A model generated the notes under the pieces. The model was not told the origin of the DNA. It was given only the letters and a program-made list of their open reading frames with translations, and made no database searches. Position numbers and translations under genes: made by a program. Positions 25,921 through 35,011 of a stretch of 64,000 bases of DNA are shown here, piece after piece. The stretch is taken from contig NZ_JBQKGJ010000008.1 in assembly GCF_052118845.1 (NCBI RefSeq), positions 1 to 64,000 of the forward strand, given 5' to 3'. Within the stretch, counting starts at the first letter, position 1, and every line of letters begins with the position of its first letter. This DNA comes from Bilifractor sp002394235. GTDB lineage: Bacteria; Bacillota; Clostridia; Lachnospirales; Lachnospiraceae.

Positions 25921-26017
25921 GAACATGGTTTCAGATACATAAGGGTATGTCTTCAGATACATGAATGTATGTCTTTAAATACATGACGATAGGGTTTCAG
26001 ACACAGGAGTGTATGGC
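25908..26017 (+). repeat. Five 22-bp tandem repeats beginning in the ATPase 3' end
   Basis: Units start at 25908, 25930, 25952, 25974 and 25996, consensus TTCAGATACATRAG plus eight variable bases. Unit 1 encodes the last residues and stop of the ATPase; units 2-5 are in the gap before the lipoprotein gene. Confidence 0.9.
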
Positions 26018-26043
26018 TCTTTTTATGACAGGAGGGAAATAAA

Positions 26044-26691
26044 ATGAAACAGAGAACAGCAGCAATCTTATGTGCAGCAGTTATGGGAGCGTCGCTTCTG
26101 GCCGGATGCGGGACGGGAACGGGAAATTCGGCTTCTGGGACATCTTCTGCAGCGCAGATTCAGTCACAGTCAGGGGCGGAAGAGACTGCAGCCTCGTCCG
26201 GCGTTTCCACTGCATCGTCCGCGGCCGTAAGCACATCTTCATCCGATGCTGCCGGACAGTCATCGGAGACCGTTGCCGGTAGTGTTTCAACGTCTTCAAC
26301 AGCTTCTGCGGGAGCAGAGGTGCCGGCTGACGGAACCTACACGGCCGAATTCACATCCGACAGTCCGATGTTTAAGGTGAATGAGGCAAACGACGGCAAG
26401 GGAACCTTGACGGTGAAGGACGGGAAAATGGTCATTCACGTAAGCCTGACCTCCGAAAATATTGTGAACCTGTTTGCCGGGACAAAGGAAGATGCTCAGA
26501 AGGACGGCGCAGAGCTTCTTCAGCCGACCGTAGATACGGTCACATACAGTGACGGAACGACAGAGGATGTGTATGGGTTTGATATTCCGGTTCCGGCACT
26601 TGACAAAGAATTTCCCGTTGCTCTGATTGGCAAAAAGGGAAAATGGTACGATCATATGGTCACCGTTACCAATCCCGTTCCAAAGGCATGA
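26044..26691 (+). CDS. Lipoprotein of unknown function in the cobalamin-regulated operon
   Basis: 215 residues. A signal peptide ends in a lipobox LLAGC (Cys22), so it is membrane-anchored outside the cell. A Ser/Ala/Thr-rich spacer (about 25-95) leads to a compact domain (about 97-215) starting VPADGTYTAEF and ending WYDHMVTVTNP, with DGKGTLTVKDGKM in the middle. This is not a BtuF-type binding protein. Its place directly after the permease and ATPase suggests that it binds or hands over the transported ligand. AGGAGG lies seven bases before ATG 26044. Function unassigned. Confidence 0.8.
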   Translation: MKQRTAAILCAAVMGASLLAGCGTGTGNSASGTSSAAQIQSQSGAEETAASSGVSTASSAAVSTSSSDAAGQSSETVAGSVSTSSTASAGAEVPADGTYTAEFTSDSPMFKVNEANDGKGTLTVKDGKMVIHVSLTSENIVNLFAGTKEDAQKDGAELLQPTVDTVTYSDGTTEDVYGFDIPVPALDKEFPVALIGKKGKWYDHMVTVTNPVPKA

Positions 26692-26783
26692 CTTGTGCTT
26701 TCACTCCATTGATGTCTGGGACATGTTGAATGAACAGGGATTTTTTGCTGAGATGAACCGGAAAGCGGTTTCGGAAAAGGTTG

Positions 26784-26828
26784 AAAAAGAGATTTAAAAA
26801 GAGATTTAAAAAGAGGAGTAAAAAGAGG
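26784..26828 (+). repeat. A-rich 12-bp tandem repeat
   Basis: Four near-identical units of AAAAAGAGATTT/AAAAGAGGAG type run into the following terminator; the last unit forms its 5' arm. Confidence 0.6.
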
Positions 26829-26873
26829 ACCGCCGCACTAAGCATATTGCGTTAGTGCGGCGGTCCTCTTTTA
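26820..26873. terminator. Bidirectional terminator
   Basis: AAAAGAGGACCGCCGCACTAA and its perfect complement (21 bp) around a ten-base loop, with T-runs in both directions. It separates the lipoprotein gene from convergent galM, and a 90-bp repeat begins three bases after it. Confidence 0.92.
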
Positions 26874-26875
26874 CG

Positions 26876-26965
26876 CGAACAGTGAGCCGCAGCCGAATGC
26901 GAAGTATTCGTGTGCGGCGAGCGTCGCGATAGCGAGATAAAACTCGCGCAGCGTGTTTTATCTCG
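26876..26965 (+). repeat. 90-bp two-hairpin repeat, copy 2
   Basis: Used here as the reference copy; both hairpins are fully paired. Bases 50-54 (CGCGA) are complementary to the 5' part of the hairpin B loop (TCGCG), so a pseudoknot is possible. It directly follows a terminator (TTTTACG, then the repeat). Confidence 0.9.
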
Positions 26966-27041
26966 TTTTGATAGCGGATGGGGCAGCGGGATAACACCGG
27001 AAAACGTATCCTATCTCCCGTTGGGCAGTCCGAAGAAAAAA

Positions 27042-28094
27042 TTATTTCCGGAAGCTAAGTTTATAGGTAGTTGTGGACTCATACTTCTGACCGGCCGGGA
27101 GAATGGGACTTGCGAAGCCGTCGATGTTGATGCTGTTCGGAAAATACTGTGTTTCGAGCGCAAATCCGCATCTTCGGTCGTAGATATGTCCGGACTTTGC
27201 TGTGTGGCGCGTGACATAATTTGCCGTGTAGAGCTGCATGCCGGGAAGATCGGAGTATACATCCAGCTGAAGGCCGGTGACGGAGGAGAAGACCTCTGCC
27301 ATTTTCCGCGTCTCGCCCTTGTCCATGGCAAAGACAAAGTTGTGGTCATAACCGTTACCGAAGCGCAGCTGTTCATCATCTGCCTCGATATCGGCACCGA
27401 TGGACTTTCCGTTCCGGAAATCAAAGGGTGTTCCATCTACATCAAGGAGTCTGCCTGTCGGAATGGTTCCGGCGTCGATCTCCGTGATTTTGTCTGAGAA
27501 CAGCTTCAGATTGTGATCCAGAATGTCTCCGTTTCCCTCGCCGTTCAGATTAAAATAAGAATGATTTGTCATGTTGCAGAGGGTGTCCTGATCAGAAATC
27601 CCTTCATAATGGATAGAGAGACAGCCATCCTTGTCAAGCTGATAGGTCACGGTTGCGGAAAAGGCGCCCGGATATCCCTGATCGCCATCAGGAGTGTCAA
27701 GTGTCAGAGAAATTGAAGCACCGTCCGCAGCGATGCCCTGCGTCTTCCACATTCTTTTATAGTAGAAATCGGGACCGCTGTGCAGGTTGTTCTCACCGTC
27801 GTTTTTTGCCAGGTGGTATGTCGTACCGTTCAGTACAAACTGTGCGCCACCGATCCGGTTGGCATTCCTCCCGACGGTTGCACCGAAGCAGGCATCGCTC
27901 TTCTCATAATCAGAAGCATGGTCATATCCGAGGACGATATCTACAGGAGTCCCATCATCATCTTTTACAGCAAAAGATACAAGAGCAGCGCCGTAATCCG
28001 ATATTGACGCCGTGTATCTCCCGGCGTGTATGGTGTACAGCGTCGTCTGCTGTCCCTTAGCTGTTCTGCCGAAATCTTTAACCCAATCGCTCAT
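27042..28094 (-). CDS. galM: Aldose 1-epimerase (galactose mutarotase)
   Basis: Interconverts alpha and beta anomers of glucose and galactose. The 350-residue protein shows GRNANRIGGAQF, NNLHSGPDFYYKRMW, MTNHSYFNL with the catalytic His, and the C-terminal ALETQYFPNSIN with the catalytic Glu. A GTG at 28106 is in frame, but AAGGTGGG lies eight bases before ATG 28094. It is divergent from the maltodextrin operon, whose products it could mutarotate; whether it shares the LacI control is not shown by its own promoter region. Confidence 0.95.
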   Translation of the reverse strand: MSDWVKDFGRTAKGQQTTLYTIHAGRYTASISDYGAALVSFAVKDDDGTPVDIVLGYDHASDYEKSDACFGATVGRNANRIGGAQFVLNGTTYHLAKNDGENNLHSGPDFYYKRMWKTQGIAADGASISLTLDTPDGDQGYPGAFSATVTYQLDKDGCLSIHYEGISDQDTLCNMTNHSYFNLNGEGNGDILDHNLKLFSDKITEIDAGTIPTGRLLDVDGTPFDFRNGKSIGADIEADDEQLRFGNGYDHNFVFAMDKGETRKMAEVFSSVTGLQLDVYSDLPGMQLYTANYVTRHTAKSGHIYDRRCGFALETQYFPNSINIDGFASPILPAGQKYESTTTYKLSFRK

Positions 28095-28223
28095 AAATAA
28101 ACCCACCTTTCAGAAATACCTGATACTTTTCGCGCCGGATTCATTCCGGTGCCATACTCTGTTATTTTACAGCAGTTTACCTGTGAAAAACAGATGAAAT
28201 CACGATTATCGCTGTGCTTTGTG

Positions 28224-28335
28224 CCGCTTAAGCGTCACTTCATGCTCATACCTGTTGTCGTCGCTAATGTTCTTGCCCACTGGTGAGCAAGCTCCCCGTG
28301 GGCCAAGAACATTGCGACTGGACTTATACAGTAAA
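28224..28335 (+). repeat. 111-bp hairpin repeat, family 2 copy A
   Basis: Nearly identical to 55576-55686. It runs from CCGCTTA to CAGTAAA. The core is one long hairpin: GTCGC-T-AATGTTCTTG-C-CCAC pairs with GTGGG-C-CAAGAACATT-GCGAC around GAGC-AA-GCTC. It lies between galM and the maltodextrin promoter. Confidence 0.88.
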
Positions 28336-28391
28336 GGTGCACAAAAAGAGGTGCCTCGATTTGAGAGTATTAACGAAAAGTTGATTTGCTA

Positions 28392-28420
28392 TTGAAAACG
28401 TTTCCAACAGGTGCTATTCT
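28392..28420 (+). promoter_or_regulatory. Maltodextrin operon promoter
   Basis: TTGAAA (28392-28397), 17 bases, TATTCT (28415-28420). The -35 overlaps operator 1 and the start region overlaps operator 2, the standard layout for LacI-type repression. Confidence 0.72.
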
Positions 28421-28529
28421 CTAAACATAGAAAACGTTTCCAATGAAATCCGAATATGATACAATCCTTTAAAATAAAGGATTTAAAGCAATTTTGATTC
28501 ATGGAGAGGAAAAGTTCGAAAACGTTATC
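28394..28529. promoter_or_regulatory. Three LacI-family operators before the maltodextrin operon
   Basis: GAAAACGTTTCC at 28394-28405 and at 28430-28441, centres 36 bp apart, and a weaker GAAAACGTTATC at 28518-28529. The same palindrome, in perfect form, precedes lacI at 33752-33763, so the encoded LacI protein is the likely ligand. CcpA-type sites look similar and cannot be excluded. Confidence 0.75.
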
Positions 28530-28602
28530 TAAAGGTAAGAAAAAGCTCGTGGGAAAATAGATTCCCGCGGCTAAAATGTGTAAATCAAAGGAGGATAAAC
28601 AC

Positions 28603-30084
28603 ATGAAAAAGAAAGTTCTCAGTCTCGTACTCGGAACAGCAATGGCAGCTTCCATGTTCGCTGCCTGCGGATCTTCAACATCTTCAACAAGCTCTGCTGC
28701 TTCTTCCAGCAGTGCAGCAGACAGCAGCGTTGCATCCGCATCTGCCGGCACCACCGAAGATGTTGCATCGAGCAGCGCAACAGCATCAACCGGATCTGAC
28801 GGCGGCAAGGTATACATGCTGAACTTCAAGCCGGAGACAGATGACGCCTGGCAGGATCTGGCGAAGACCTACACCAAGCAGACCGGAGTTGAGGTAAATG
28901 TACTTACCGCCGCTGACGGACAGTACGCGACCACACTTCAGTCTGAGATGGCGAAGTCCGAAGCACCGACAATCTTCAACATCGGATCTTCCACAGACGC
29001 ACAGACATGGGATGATTACACATACGACCTGAAGGATAGCGAGCTCTACAAGCATGACAGCGATCACAGCCTGGATGTTGTATACAACGGCAAGGTTGCT
29101 GGTATCGCGAACTGCTACGAGGCATACGGCATCATCGTCAACAAGACAATCCTTGACACATACTGCAGTCTTGACAACGCAAAGATCTCCTCTATCGATG
29201 ACATCGACAGCTTTGACAAGCTGAAAGAGGTTGCTGACGATATCCAGAGCCGTCTGGACGAGATCAACAAGGCAGGCGGATATGATCTGACCGGAGCATT
29301 CACCTCCGCAGGACTGGATGACTCCTCATCCTGGAGATTCTCCGGACACCTTGCGAATATGCCGCTGTACTACGAGTTCGTAGACGACGGACTTGAGGAT
29401 CCGACAGCAGGAGAGGCTACCATCAAGGGAACATACCTGGACAACTACAAGAAGGTATGGGATATGTATGTATCTGATTCCGGTGCTGATCCGAAGACAC
29501 TTGCAGGCGGCACCTACAATGCTGAGCAGGAGTTCGGTATGGAAGAGGCAGTCTTCTACCAGAACGGCGACTGGGAGTACAGCGCACTGAAGGATGCTGA
29601 CGGAACAAATGGTTATCTCACAGCAGATGATGATCTTACCATGATCCCGATCTACTTCGGCGTTGACGACAAGAATGAGGGCCTCTGCGTAGGTACCGAG
29701 AACCACTGGGCAGTCAACAGCAAGGCATCTGATGCTGACATCAAGGCTTCTCTTGATTTCCTGAACTGGGTAATCACCTCTGACGAGGGACGCGAGGCTC
29801 TGAACTCAACAATGGGTCTTTCCTGCCCGTTTGATACATTTACCGGAGACTACGCACCGACCAACGAGTTCAGCGCTGTAGCACAGAAGCTCAATGATGA
29901 GGGCAAGAAGTCCGTTGCATGGGCATTCAACTCCACACCGAACGTAGATGACTGGAGAGCTGATGTTGTATCTGCGCTTACCGCTTACACAGACGGAACC
30001 GGCGACTGGGATGCAGTTAAGACCGCATTTGTAGACGGATGGGCAAATCAGTGGAAACTTCAGCAGGAATCCGCTTCTGAATAA
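28603..30084 (+). CDS. Maltodextrin-type ABC transporter substrate-binding lipoprotein
   Basis: Extracellular solute-binding protein of family 1. The 493 residues begin with a signal peptide and lipobox (FAAC, Cys20), then a Ser/Thr/Ala-rich linker to about residue 65. The binding domain starts VYMLNFKPETDDAWQDLAK and includes TPIYFGVDDKNEGLCVG-type sequence (here MIPIYFGVDDK) near the C-terminal lobe. AAAGGAGG precedes ATG 28603. Substrate is inferred as maltodextrin from malQ and glgP downstream. Confidence 0.92.
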   Translation: MKKKVLSLVLGTAMAASMFAACGSSTSSTSSAASSSSAADSSVASASAGTTEDVASSSATASTGSDGGKVYMLNFKPETDDAWQDLAKTYTKQTGVEVNVLTAADGQYATTLQSEMAKSEAPTIFNIGSSTDAQTWDDYTYDLKDSELYKHDSDHSLDVVYNGKVAGIANCYEAYGIIVNKTILDTYCSLDNAKISSIDDIDSFDKLKEVADDIQSRLDEINKAGGYDLTGAFTSAGLDDSSSWRFSGHLANMPLYYEFVDDGLEDPTAGEATIKGTYLDNYKKVWDMYVSDSGADPKTLAGGTYNAEQEFGMEEAVFYQNGDWEYSALKDADGTNGYLTADDDLTMIPIYFGVDDKNEGLCVGTENHWAVNSKASDADIKASLDFLNWVITSDEGREALNSTMGLSCPFDTFTGDYAPTNEFSAVAQKLNDEGKKSVAWAFNSTPNVDDWRADVVSALTAYTDGTGDWDAVKTAFVDGWANQWKLQQESASE

Positions 30085-30188
30085 TCCTTCGGGGGATGAT
30101 TAAAACAGCAAATAATCAGGTGGCACGCAGACATATGAAGAATATGCCATCATAAATAAAGTGATGACACCTTAGCAGAAAAATAAAG

Positions 30189-30234
30189 GGGCTGCCGGAT
30201 GAAAAACAAAAGTGATCATCGCGACAGCCCTTTT
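30189..30234 (+). terminator. Intra-operon terminator after the binding protein
   Basis: GGGCTG and GATGA pair with TCATC and CAGCCC, followed by TTTT. A leaky terminator here would keep the binding protein in excess over the permeases, which is common in ABC operons. Confidence 0.7.
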
Positions 30235-30298
30235 GCTCGCCTGAAAAATCAGTGAGTGTGCTTATTGAAACTGTCTTTGTTCTAAAGTGAGGCTTTCT

Positions 30299-31156
30299 AT
30301 GTCAAAACCATTAAAAAAATACTGGCCGCTTTTCGTGCTTCCCACAATGGCGGCATTCGTGATCGGATTTATCGTACCATTCGTATATGGCGTATTTCTT
30401 TCCTTCTGTAAATTCACGACAGTTACGGACTGGAAGCTGGTGGGGCTGCGCAATTACACCAGAATCTTTTTCGTCAGCGGAAAACTGGATACCACATTCA
30501 TCCATTCGCTGTGGTACACCTGCCTGTTCACGGTAGTTACGGTACTGATTATCAACGTTGTCGCGTTTTTTATCGCGCTTGCACTCACAAAGGGAATCAG
30601 AGGTACCAATATTTTCCGTACCTCCTTCTTCCTTCCGAATCTGATCGGAGGCATCATCCTTTCCTACATCTGGTTGATGATCTTCAACGCGATTCTCGCA
30701 AAATATTCCAAGACGATTGTATCCACACAGTGGACAGCGTTCTGGGGCCTGGTCGTTGTCGTTTGCTGGCAGCAGATCGGATATATGATGATCATCTATG
30801 TCGCAGGTCTTCAGAATATTTCGGCGGATCTTCTCGAGGCGGCGAAAATCGACGGAGCCAATAACTGGCAGCTGATGAAGGGTGTCATCATTCCGATGCT
30901 TCGTCCGACCATCGCGACCTGTACCTTCCTGACACTGACGAACGGATTCAAGCTTTTCGATCAGAACTTTGCTTTGACCGGAGGCAATCCCGGCAAGATG
31001 TCACAGCTGCTTGCGCTGAACATTTACGATACCATGTACGGAACCACCGGATGGCAGGGGGTAGGACAGGCAAAGGCAGTTATCTTCTTTATTCTGGTTG
31101 CGATCATCGCACTCGTTCAGAATAAGCTGACAACGCGTAAGGAGGTAGAAGCATAA
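30299..31156 (+). CDS. ABC sugar transporter permease, MalF-like
   Basis: One of two membrane subunits of the importer. 285 residues with six predicted membrane segments. The EAA coupling loop reads EAAKIDGANNWQLMKGVIIPMLRP. GTGAGG eight bases before ATG 30299 decides the start over GTG 30287. Its TAA stop shares a base with the next ATG. No matching ATPase gene is in the operon, so a shared MsmK-type ATPase encoded elsewhere is inferred. Confidence 0.93.
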   Translation: MSKPLKKYWPLFVLPTMAAFVIGFIVPFVYGVFLSFCKFTTVTDWKLVGLRNYTRIFFVSGKLDTTFIHSLWYTCLFTVVTVLIINVVAFFIALALTKGIRGTNIFRTSFFLPNLIGGIILSYIWLMIFNAILAKYSKTIVSTQWTAFWGLVVVVCWQQIGYMMIIYVAGLQNISADLLEAAKIDGANNWQLMKGVIIPMLRPTIATCTFLTLTNGFKLFDQNFALTGGNPGKMSQLLALNIYDTMYGTTGWQGVGQAKAVIFFILVAIIALVQNKLTTRKEVEA

Positions 31157-32088
31157 TGGCACAGGCAAATACAATGAAAGTCAAAAAAACAAAAGAGAAT
31201 GAAGTGTCTGCCGCCAGAAAATCGAAGCACGGCACAGCACTGACCGTGTTCTTCTCGGTACTTTCCTTCTTCTGGATTCTGCCGATCCTTATCGTTGTGC
31301 TGAACTCGTTTAAGAGAAAAGCATACATCTTCAAGAATCCTTTCGGAATCAGTAATGTAGAGCTGTCACAGGGCTTTGACAGATGGCGCGCGGGAATCCA
31401 CAAGACCTTTGTAGGACTCACCAACTATGCAACGGCAGTCAAGAAGACGGATTTCTTCCGCTGCTTCGGATACTCGGTATTTATTACCGTGGTTTCTGTT
31501 GCACTGATCGTGCTTCTGTGTTCCATGACTGCATGGTACATCATCCGTGTAAAGAACGTGGCGACAAAAACGGTATATCTTCTGTGCATGTTCTCTATGA
31601 TCGTGCCTTTCCAGATGGTTATGTTTACGCTTTCCAAGTTCGCGAACATTCTTCATCTCTCGAACCCGGTCGGCATCTGCATTGTATACCTGGGATTCGG
31701 AGCGGGACTAGCGATCTTCATGTTCACCGGATTTGTAAAGCAGATCCCGATTGAGCTGGAGGAAGCGGCAATGATCGACGGCGCCACACCGGTACAGTGC
31801 TATTTCCAGGTTATCCTCCCGGTTATGAAGCCGACGCTGATCACGGTTTCCATTCTGGACGCGATGTGGATCTGGAACGACTACCTTCTGCCTTCTCTGG
31901 TACTGAATGTCAACAAGTACAAGACGATCCAGATCGCCGTTCAGTATCTGAAGCAGTCTCACGGTCAGGTTGACTGGGGCGCTATGATGGCGGTTCTCGT
32001 TCTTGCAATCATCCCGATTGTCATCTTCTACATGGCAGTGCAGAAGTATATTATCGAGGGTGTCGTTGCCGGCGCCGTTAAAGGCTGA
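31156..32088 (+). CDS. ABC sugar transporter permease, MalG-like
   Basis: Second membrane subunit, 310 residues, six membrane segments after a basic cytoplasmic N terminus of about 35 residues. The coupling loop reads ELEEAAMIDGATPVQCYFQVILP, and WIWNDYLLP near the C terminus is typical of MalG-like subunits. It overlaps the upstream permease stop by one base, so the pair is translationally coupled. Confidence 0.93.
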   Translation: MAQANTMKVKKTKENEVSAARKSKHGTALTVFFSVLSFFWILPILIVVLNSFKRKAYIFKNPFGISNVELSQGFDRWRAGIHKTFVGLTNYATAVKKTDFFRCFGYSVFITVVSVALIVLLCSMTAWYIIRVKNVATKTVYLLCMFSMIVPFQMVMFTLSKFANILHLSNPVGICIVYLGFGAGLAIFMFTGFVKQIPIELEEAAMIDGATPVQCYFQVILPVMKPTLITVSILDAMWIWNDYLLPSLVLNVNKYKTIQIAVQYLKQSHGQVDWGAMMAVLVLAIIPIVIFYMAVQKYIIEGVVAGAVKG

Positions 32089-32145
32089 TGAATAAATCTA
32101 AAGAATGGGCCCGGTTGTCCCGGGCCTGAGGAAAGGAAGAAAATA

Positions 32146-33636
32146 ATGAGGGCTAGCGGAATACTGATGCCGATCTTCAGTCTTCCCGGAAAATACGGAA
32201 TCGGGTGCTTCTCGGAGGAAGCGTACAGGTTCGTGGATTTTCTGAAAAAAGCAGGACAAAAATACTGGCAGATTCTGCCGGTTGGACCGACGGGATTTGG
32301 AGATTCCCCCTACCAGTCTTTTTCTACCTTTGCAGGGAATCCCTATTTTATCAGTCCGGAGGAACTCGAGAGACAGGGGCTGATCCGGAAAGAGGATATC
32401 CCGGAGCCGGAAGAGGACGCAAGGGAGGACCGTGTAGATTACGGATGGCTTTACAACACGCGATATACAGTCCTGAGAAAGGCATTTCAGAACTGGAAGG
32501 GGCAGGAGCGTCCGGATTTTGCGGAATTTCTGTCCGAGAACGGGTACTGGATTGAAGATTACGCTCTTTTTATGGCAGAGAAGGACCACTTCGGGGGAAG
32601 AAGCTTTTCCGAGTGGGATGCGGATATCCGCTTCCGGAGACCCGATGCCATGGAAAAGGCGAGACAGGAACTTGCGGATGAGATTCTGTACTATGAATAT
32701 ATTCAATACGAGTTCAACCGGGAATGGACAAAACTGAAGAAATATGCGAACGAGAACGGTATCCGGATTATCGGGGATATCCCGATCTATGTATCGCCGG
32801 ACAGTGCGGATTTCTGGGCACACCCGGAACTGTTCCAGACAGATGAGAACAACCTGCCGACCAGTGTAGCCGGATGTCCGCCTGACGGATTTTCCGCAGA
32901 TGGACAGCTCTGGGGCAATCCACTGTATGACTGGGAGTATCACAAGAAGACCGGATATGCCTGGTGGCTGAAGAGAATTACAAAATGCGCGCAGCTGTAT
33001 GATGTGATCCGGATCGATCACTTCAGAGGCTTTGATGAGTATTACTCCATCAAGGCGGGAAGCCCGAACGCAATCGGGGGACACTGGTGTAAGGGACCGA
33101 ACACAGACCTGTTTGATACGATCCGGGAAAAAATCGGTGATATCCGGATTATCGCGGAAGATCTCGGCTACATTACGGATACCGTGAAGAAAATGGTGAA
33201 AGAAACCGGATACCCGAATATGAAGGTGATCGAATTCGCTTTCGATTCGAGAGACTCCAGCGGCAGAGCTGCGTATTACCCGTACAATTACAACAGCAAC
33301 TGTGTTGTGTATACGGGAACGCACGACAATGAAACACTGCTGGGCTGGCTCGGAAACATTATGCCCGGGGAGAGGCAGGAGCTGAAGGATTATCTGGGAA
33401 CGGATACAGAGGATGACCGGGAGATTGTGGACCGAACCATTCGTCTGGTTGAGAGCAGTGTAGCGGATCTCTGTGTGGTACCGATACAGGACTGGCTTGG
33501 GCTGGACAATTCTGCCCGGATCAATCATCCGAGCACGACCGGTACAAACTGGGTGTGGAGACTGAAGGAAGGACAGATAACGGAGCAGCTTTCCGACAGA
33601 ATTGATAAGATCTGCAGTATATACGGCAGAATCTGA
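32146..33636 (+). CDS. malQ: 4-alpha-glucanotransferase (amylomaltase), first copy
   Basis: GH77 enzyme that transfers maltosyl and longer units between maltodextrins and releases glucose. 496 residues. The start RASGILMPIFSLPGKYGIG is characteristic. Catalytic residues are visible in IRIDHFRGF (nucleophile Asp), IIAEDLG (acid/base Glu) and GTHDNET (Asp). AAGGAAG precedes ATG 32146, and a short GGGCCCGG hairpin lies in the 57-base gap after the permease. It is the last gene of the transport operon and ends at the terminator at 33704. Confidence 0.94.
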   Translation: MRASGILMPIFSLPGKYGIGCFSEEAYRFVDFLKKAGQKYWQILPVGPTGFGDSPYQSFSTFAGNPYFISPEELERQGLIRKEDIPEPEEDAREDRVDYGWLYNTRYTVLRKAFQNWKGQERPDFAEFLSENGYWIEDYALFMAEKDHFGGRSFSEWDADIRFRRPDAMEKARQELADEILYYEYIQYEFNREWTKLKKYANENGIRIIGDIPIYVSPDSADFWAHPELFQTDENNLPTSVAGCPPDGFSADGQLWGNPLYDWEYHKKTGYAWWLKRITKCAQLYDVIRIDHFRGFDEYYSIKAGSPNAIGGHWCKGPNTDLFDTIREKIGDIRIIAEDLGYITDTVKKMVKETGYPNMKVIEFAFDSRDSSGRAAYYPYNYNSNCVVYTGTHDNETLLGWLGNIMPGERQELKDYLGTDTEDDREIVDRTIRLVESSVADLCVVPIQDWLGLDNSARINHPSTTGTNWVWRLKEGQITEQLSDRIDKICSIYGRI

Positions 33637-33703
33637 AGACTAGTTTAACATGGAATGACCTTGACATTGATAAGCAAATAAGCCATTATTTAATGTGGAC
33701 AGA

Positions 33704-33738
33704 ACCCGCGTCGTCAGACAGACGGATGCGGGTTTTTT
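33704..33738 (+). terminator. Terminator after malQ
   Basis: ACCCGC-GTC-GTC pairs with GAC-GGAT-GCGGGT, followed by six T. Confidence 0.85.
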
Positions 33739-33751
33739 CAGAGCACTGATT

Positions 33752-33763
33752 GGAAACGTTTCC
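33752..33763. promoter_or_regulatory. Perfect LacI-type operator upstream of lacI
   Basis: GGAAACGTTTCC, a perfect 12-bp palindrome, 14 bases after the malQ terminator and about 50 bases before the candidate lacI promoter. It suggests autoregulation. Confidence 0.75.
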
Positions 33764-33810
33764 TATCAGAAAACACATGCACGAAGAGGCTTTTTCCGAA
33801 AGCATTCATA

Positions 33811-33840
33811 TTGTGCATTGTGTGACAGACGAGCTATACT
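33811..33840 (+). promoter_or_regulatory. Candidate lacI promoter
   Basis: TTGTGC (33811-33816), 18 bases, TATACT (33835-33840). Confidence 0.5.
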
Positions 33841-33922
33841 GCAGATTGCGTCGTACTGCATATTTTTGTAAATCAGCAGATATGATGACTGCAGAAGAGA
33901 CATTTGAGGAGAAGTTGAGAAG

Positions 33923-34960
33923 TTGGCGGGGTTAACAATTAAGGATATTGCAAGAATCTGCAATGTAAGCATCAGTACTGTGTCAAGGGCAATCAATAAT
34001 GACCATGGCATTAACAGCCAGACGCAGGAACGTGTGCTGCAGGTCGCTAAGCAGTTCGGGTATGTGCCGAATAACAGCGCCAGAAACCTGAAGATGGCAG
34101 AGTCAAATACGATTGCACTGATGAGCAAGGGTATGAACAATCCTTTCTTCCAGGGGATGTATCCCTACTTTCAACAGGAACTGGAGAAATACAATTATGA
34201 ATTCCTCCTTCACTCGATGCCTGAGGAAATTGATGAGGGGTACGAGGCGGAGGAAATCGCGAAGGAAAAAAGACTTAAAGGTATGATCTTTCTCGGCGGA
34301 AGACTCGATTATCCCGAGGCAGTGCTCGGGAATATACAGGTTCCCTTTGTATTGTGTTCTGTCGCAAGTGCCGTGAGTGTAAATATGACGAACATGAATG
34401 TCTCTTCGGTGTCCATTGATGATGAGAAAGAGGCTTACAAGGTTGTGAAGTATCTGATCCGGATGGGCCACCGCAGAATCGCGATTATCGCAGGCAAGAA
34501 GCATGATCACACGGTAGCCTTTCTGCGTGAATCCGGCTATCGCAGGGCGATCAATGAGAGTGGAATCGAGATGGATCCGGAACTGATCCGCTATCTGGAT
34601 GACAGCATTCCCGAGTATACAGAGGCAAACGGGTACGCGACCATGAAGAAGCTGCTGGAGTCCGGCACGGATTTCACCGCGGTTTTTGTGATCTCGGACC
34701 GGATGGCTACCGGGGCTTACAAGGCCATTTATGATTCCGGCAGGAAGATACCCCGGGATATTTCCGTGGTTGGATTTGACGGAATCGAGCTTTCACGGTA
34801 TTTGTATCCGTCACTCACCACCGTGGTGCAGCCGGTTCAGAAGATGGTAAAGTCCAGTGTGGAACTGCTGAGAGCCCAGATCATGGGCGATACAACAAAG
34901 AAGCATCTCATCTATGATGCGGAGCTTTCCGAGGCGGACTCCGTGAGAAACCTGCTCTAA
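33923..34960 (+). CDS. LacI-family transcriptional regulator of maltodextrin use
   Basis: 345 residues. The N-terminal helix-turn-helix is LTIKDIARICNVSISTVSRAI with the LacI hinge after it (NNSARNLK). A periplasmic-binding-protein-like effector domain follows, with DGIELSRYLYPSLTTV near the end. Start is TTG 33923, in frame with the conserved TIKDIA and preceded by GAGGAG 12 bases upstream. It lies between the two malQ genes and has matching operators before itself and before the transport operon. The effector is probably a maltodextrin, by context. Confidence 0.93.
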   Translation: MAGLTIKDIARICNVSISTVSRAINNDHGINSQTQERVLQVAKQFGYVPNNSARNLKMAESNTIALMSKGMNNPFFQGMYPYFQQELEKYNYEFLLHSMPEEIDEGYEAEEIAKEKRLKGMIFLGGRLDYPEAVLGNIQVPFVLCSVASAVSVNMTNMNVSSVSIDDEKEAYKVVKYLIRMGHRRIAIIAGKKHDHTVAFLRESGYRRAINESGIEMDPELIRYLDDSIPEYTEANGYATMKKLLESGTDFTAVFVISDRMATGAYKAIYDSGRKIPRDISVVGFDGIELSRYLYPSLTTVVQPVQKMVKSSVELLRAQIMGDTTKKHLIYDAELSEADSVRNLL

Positions 34961-35011
34961 TGGGCGGTTTGAGACGGAATTGCACAGGAAGTACAGGAGA
35001 ACGAGGTGAAA

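Noticed and set aside
33661..33703. TTGACA at 33661 as a promoter
   Set aside because: The -10 at 17 bases (CATTAT) is weak and a strong terminator follows within about 40 bases; it is probably chance sequence before the malQ terminator.
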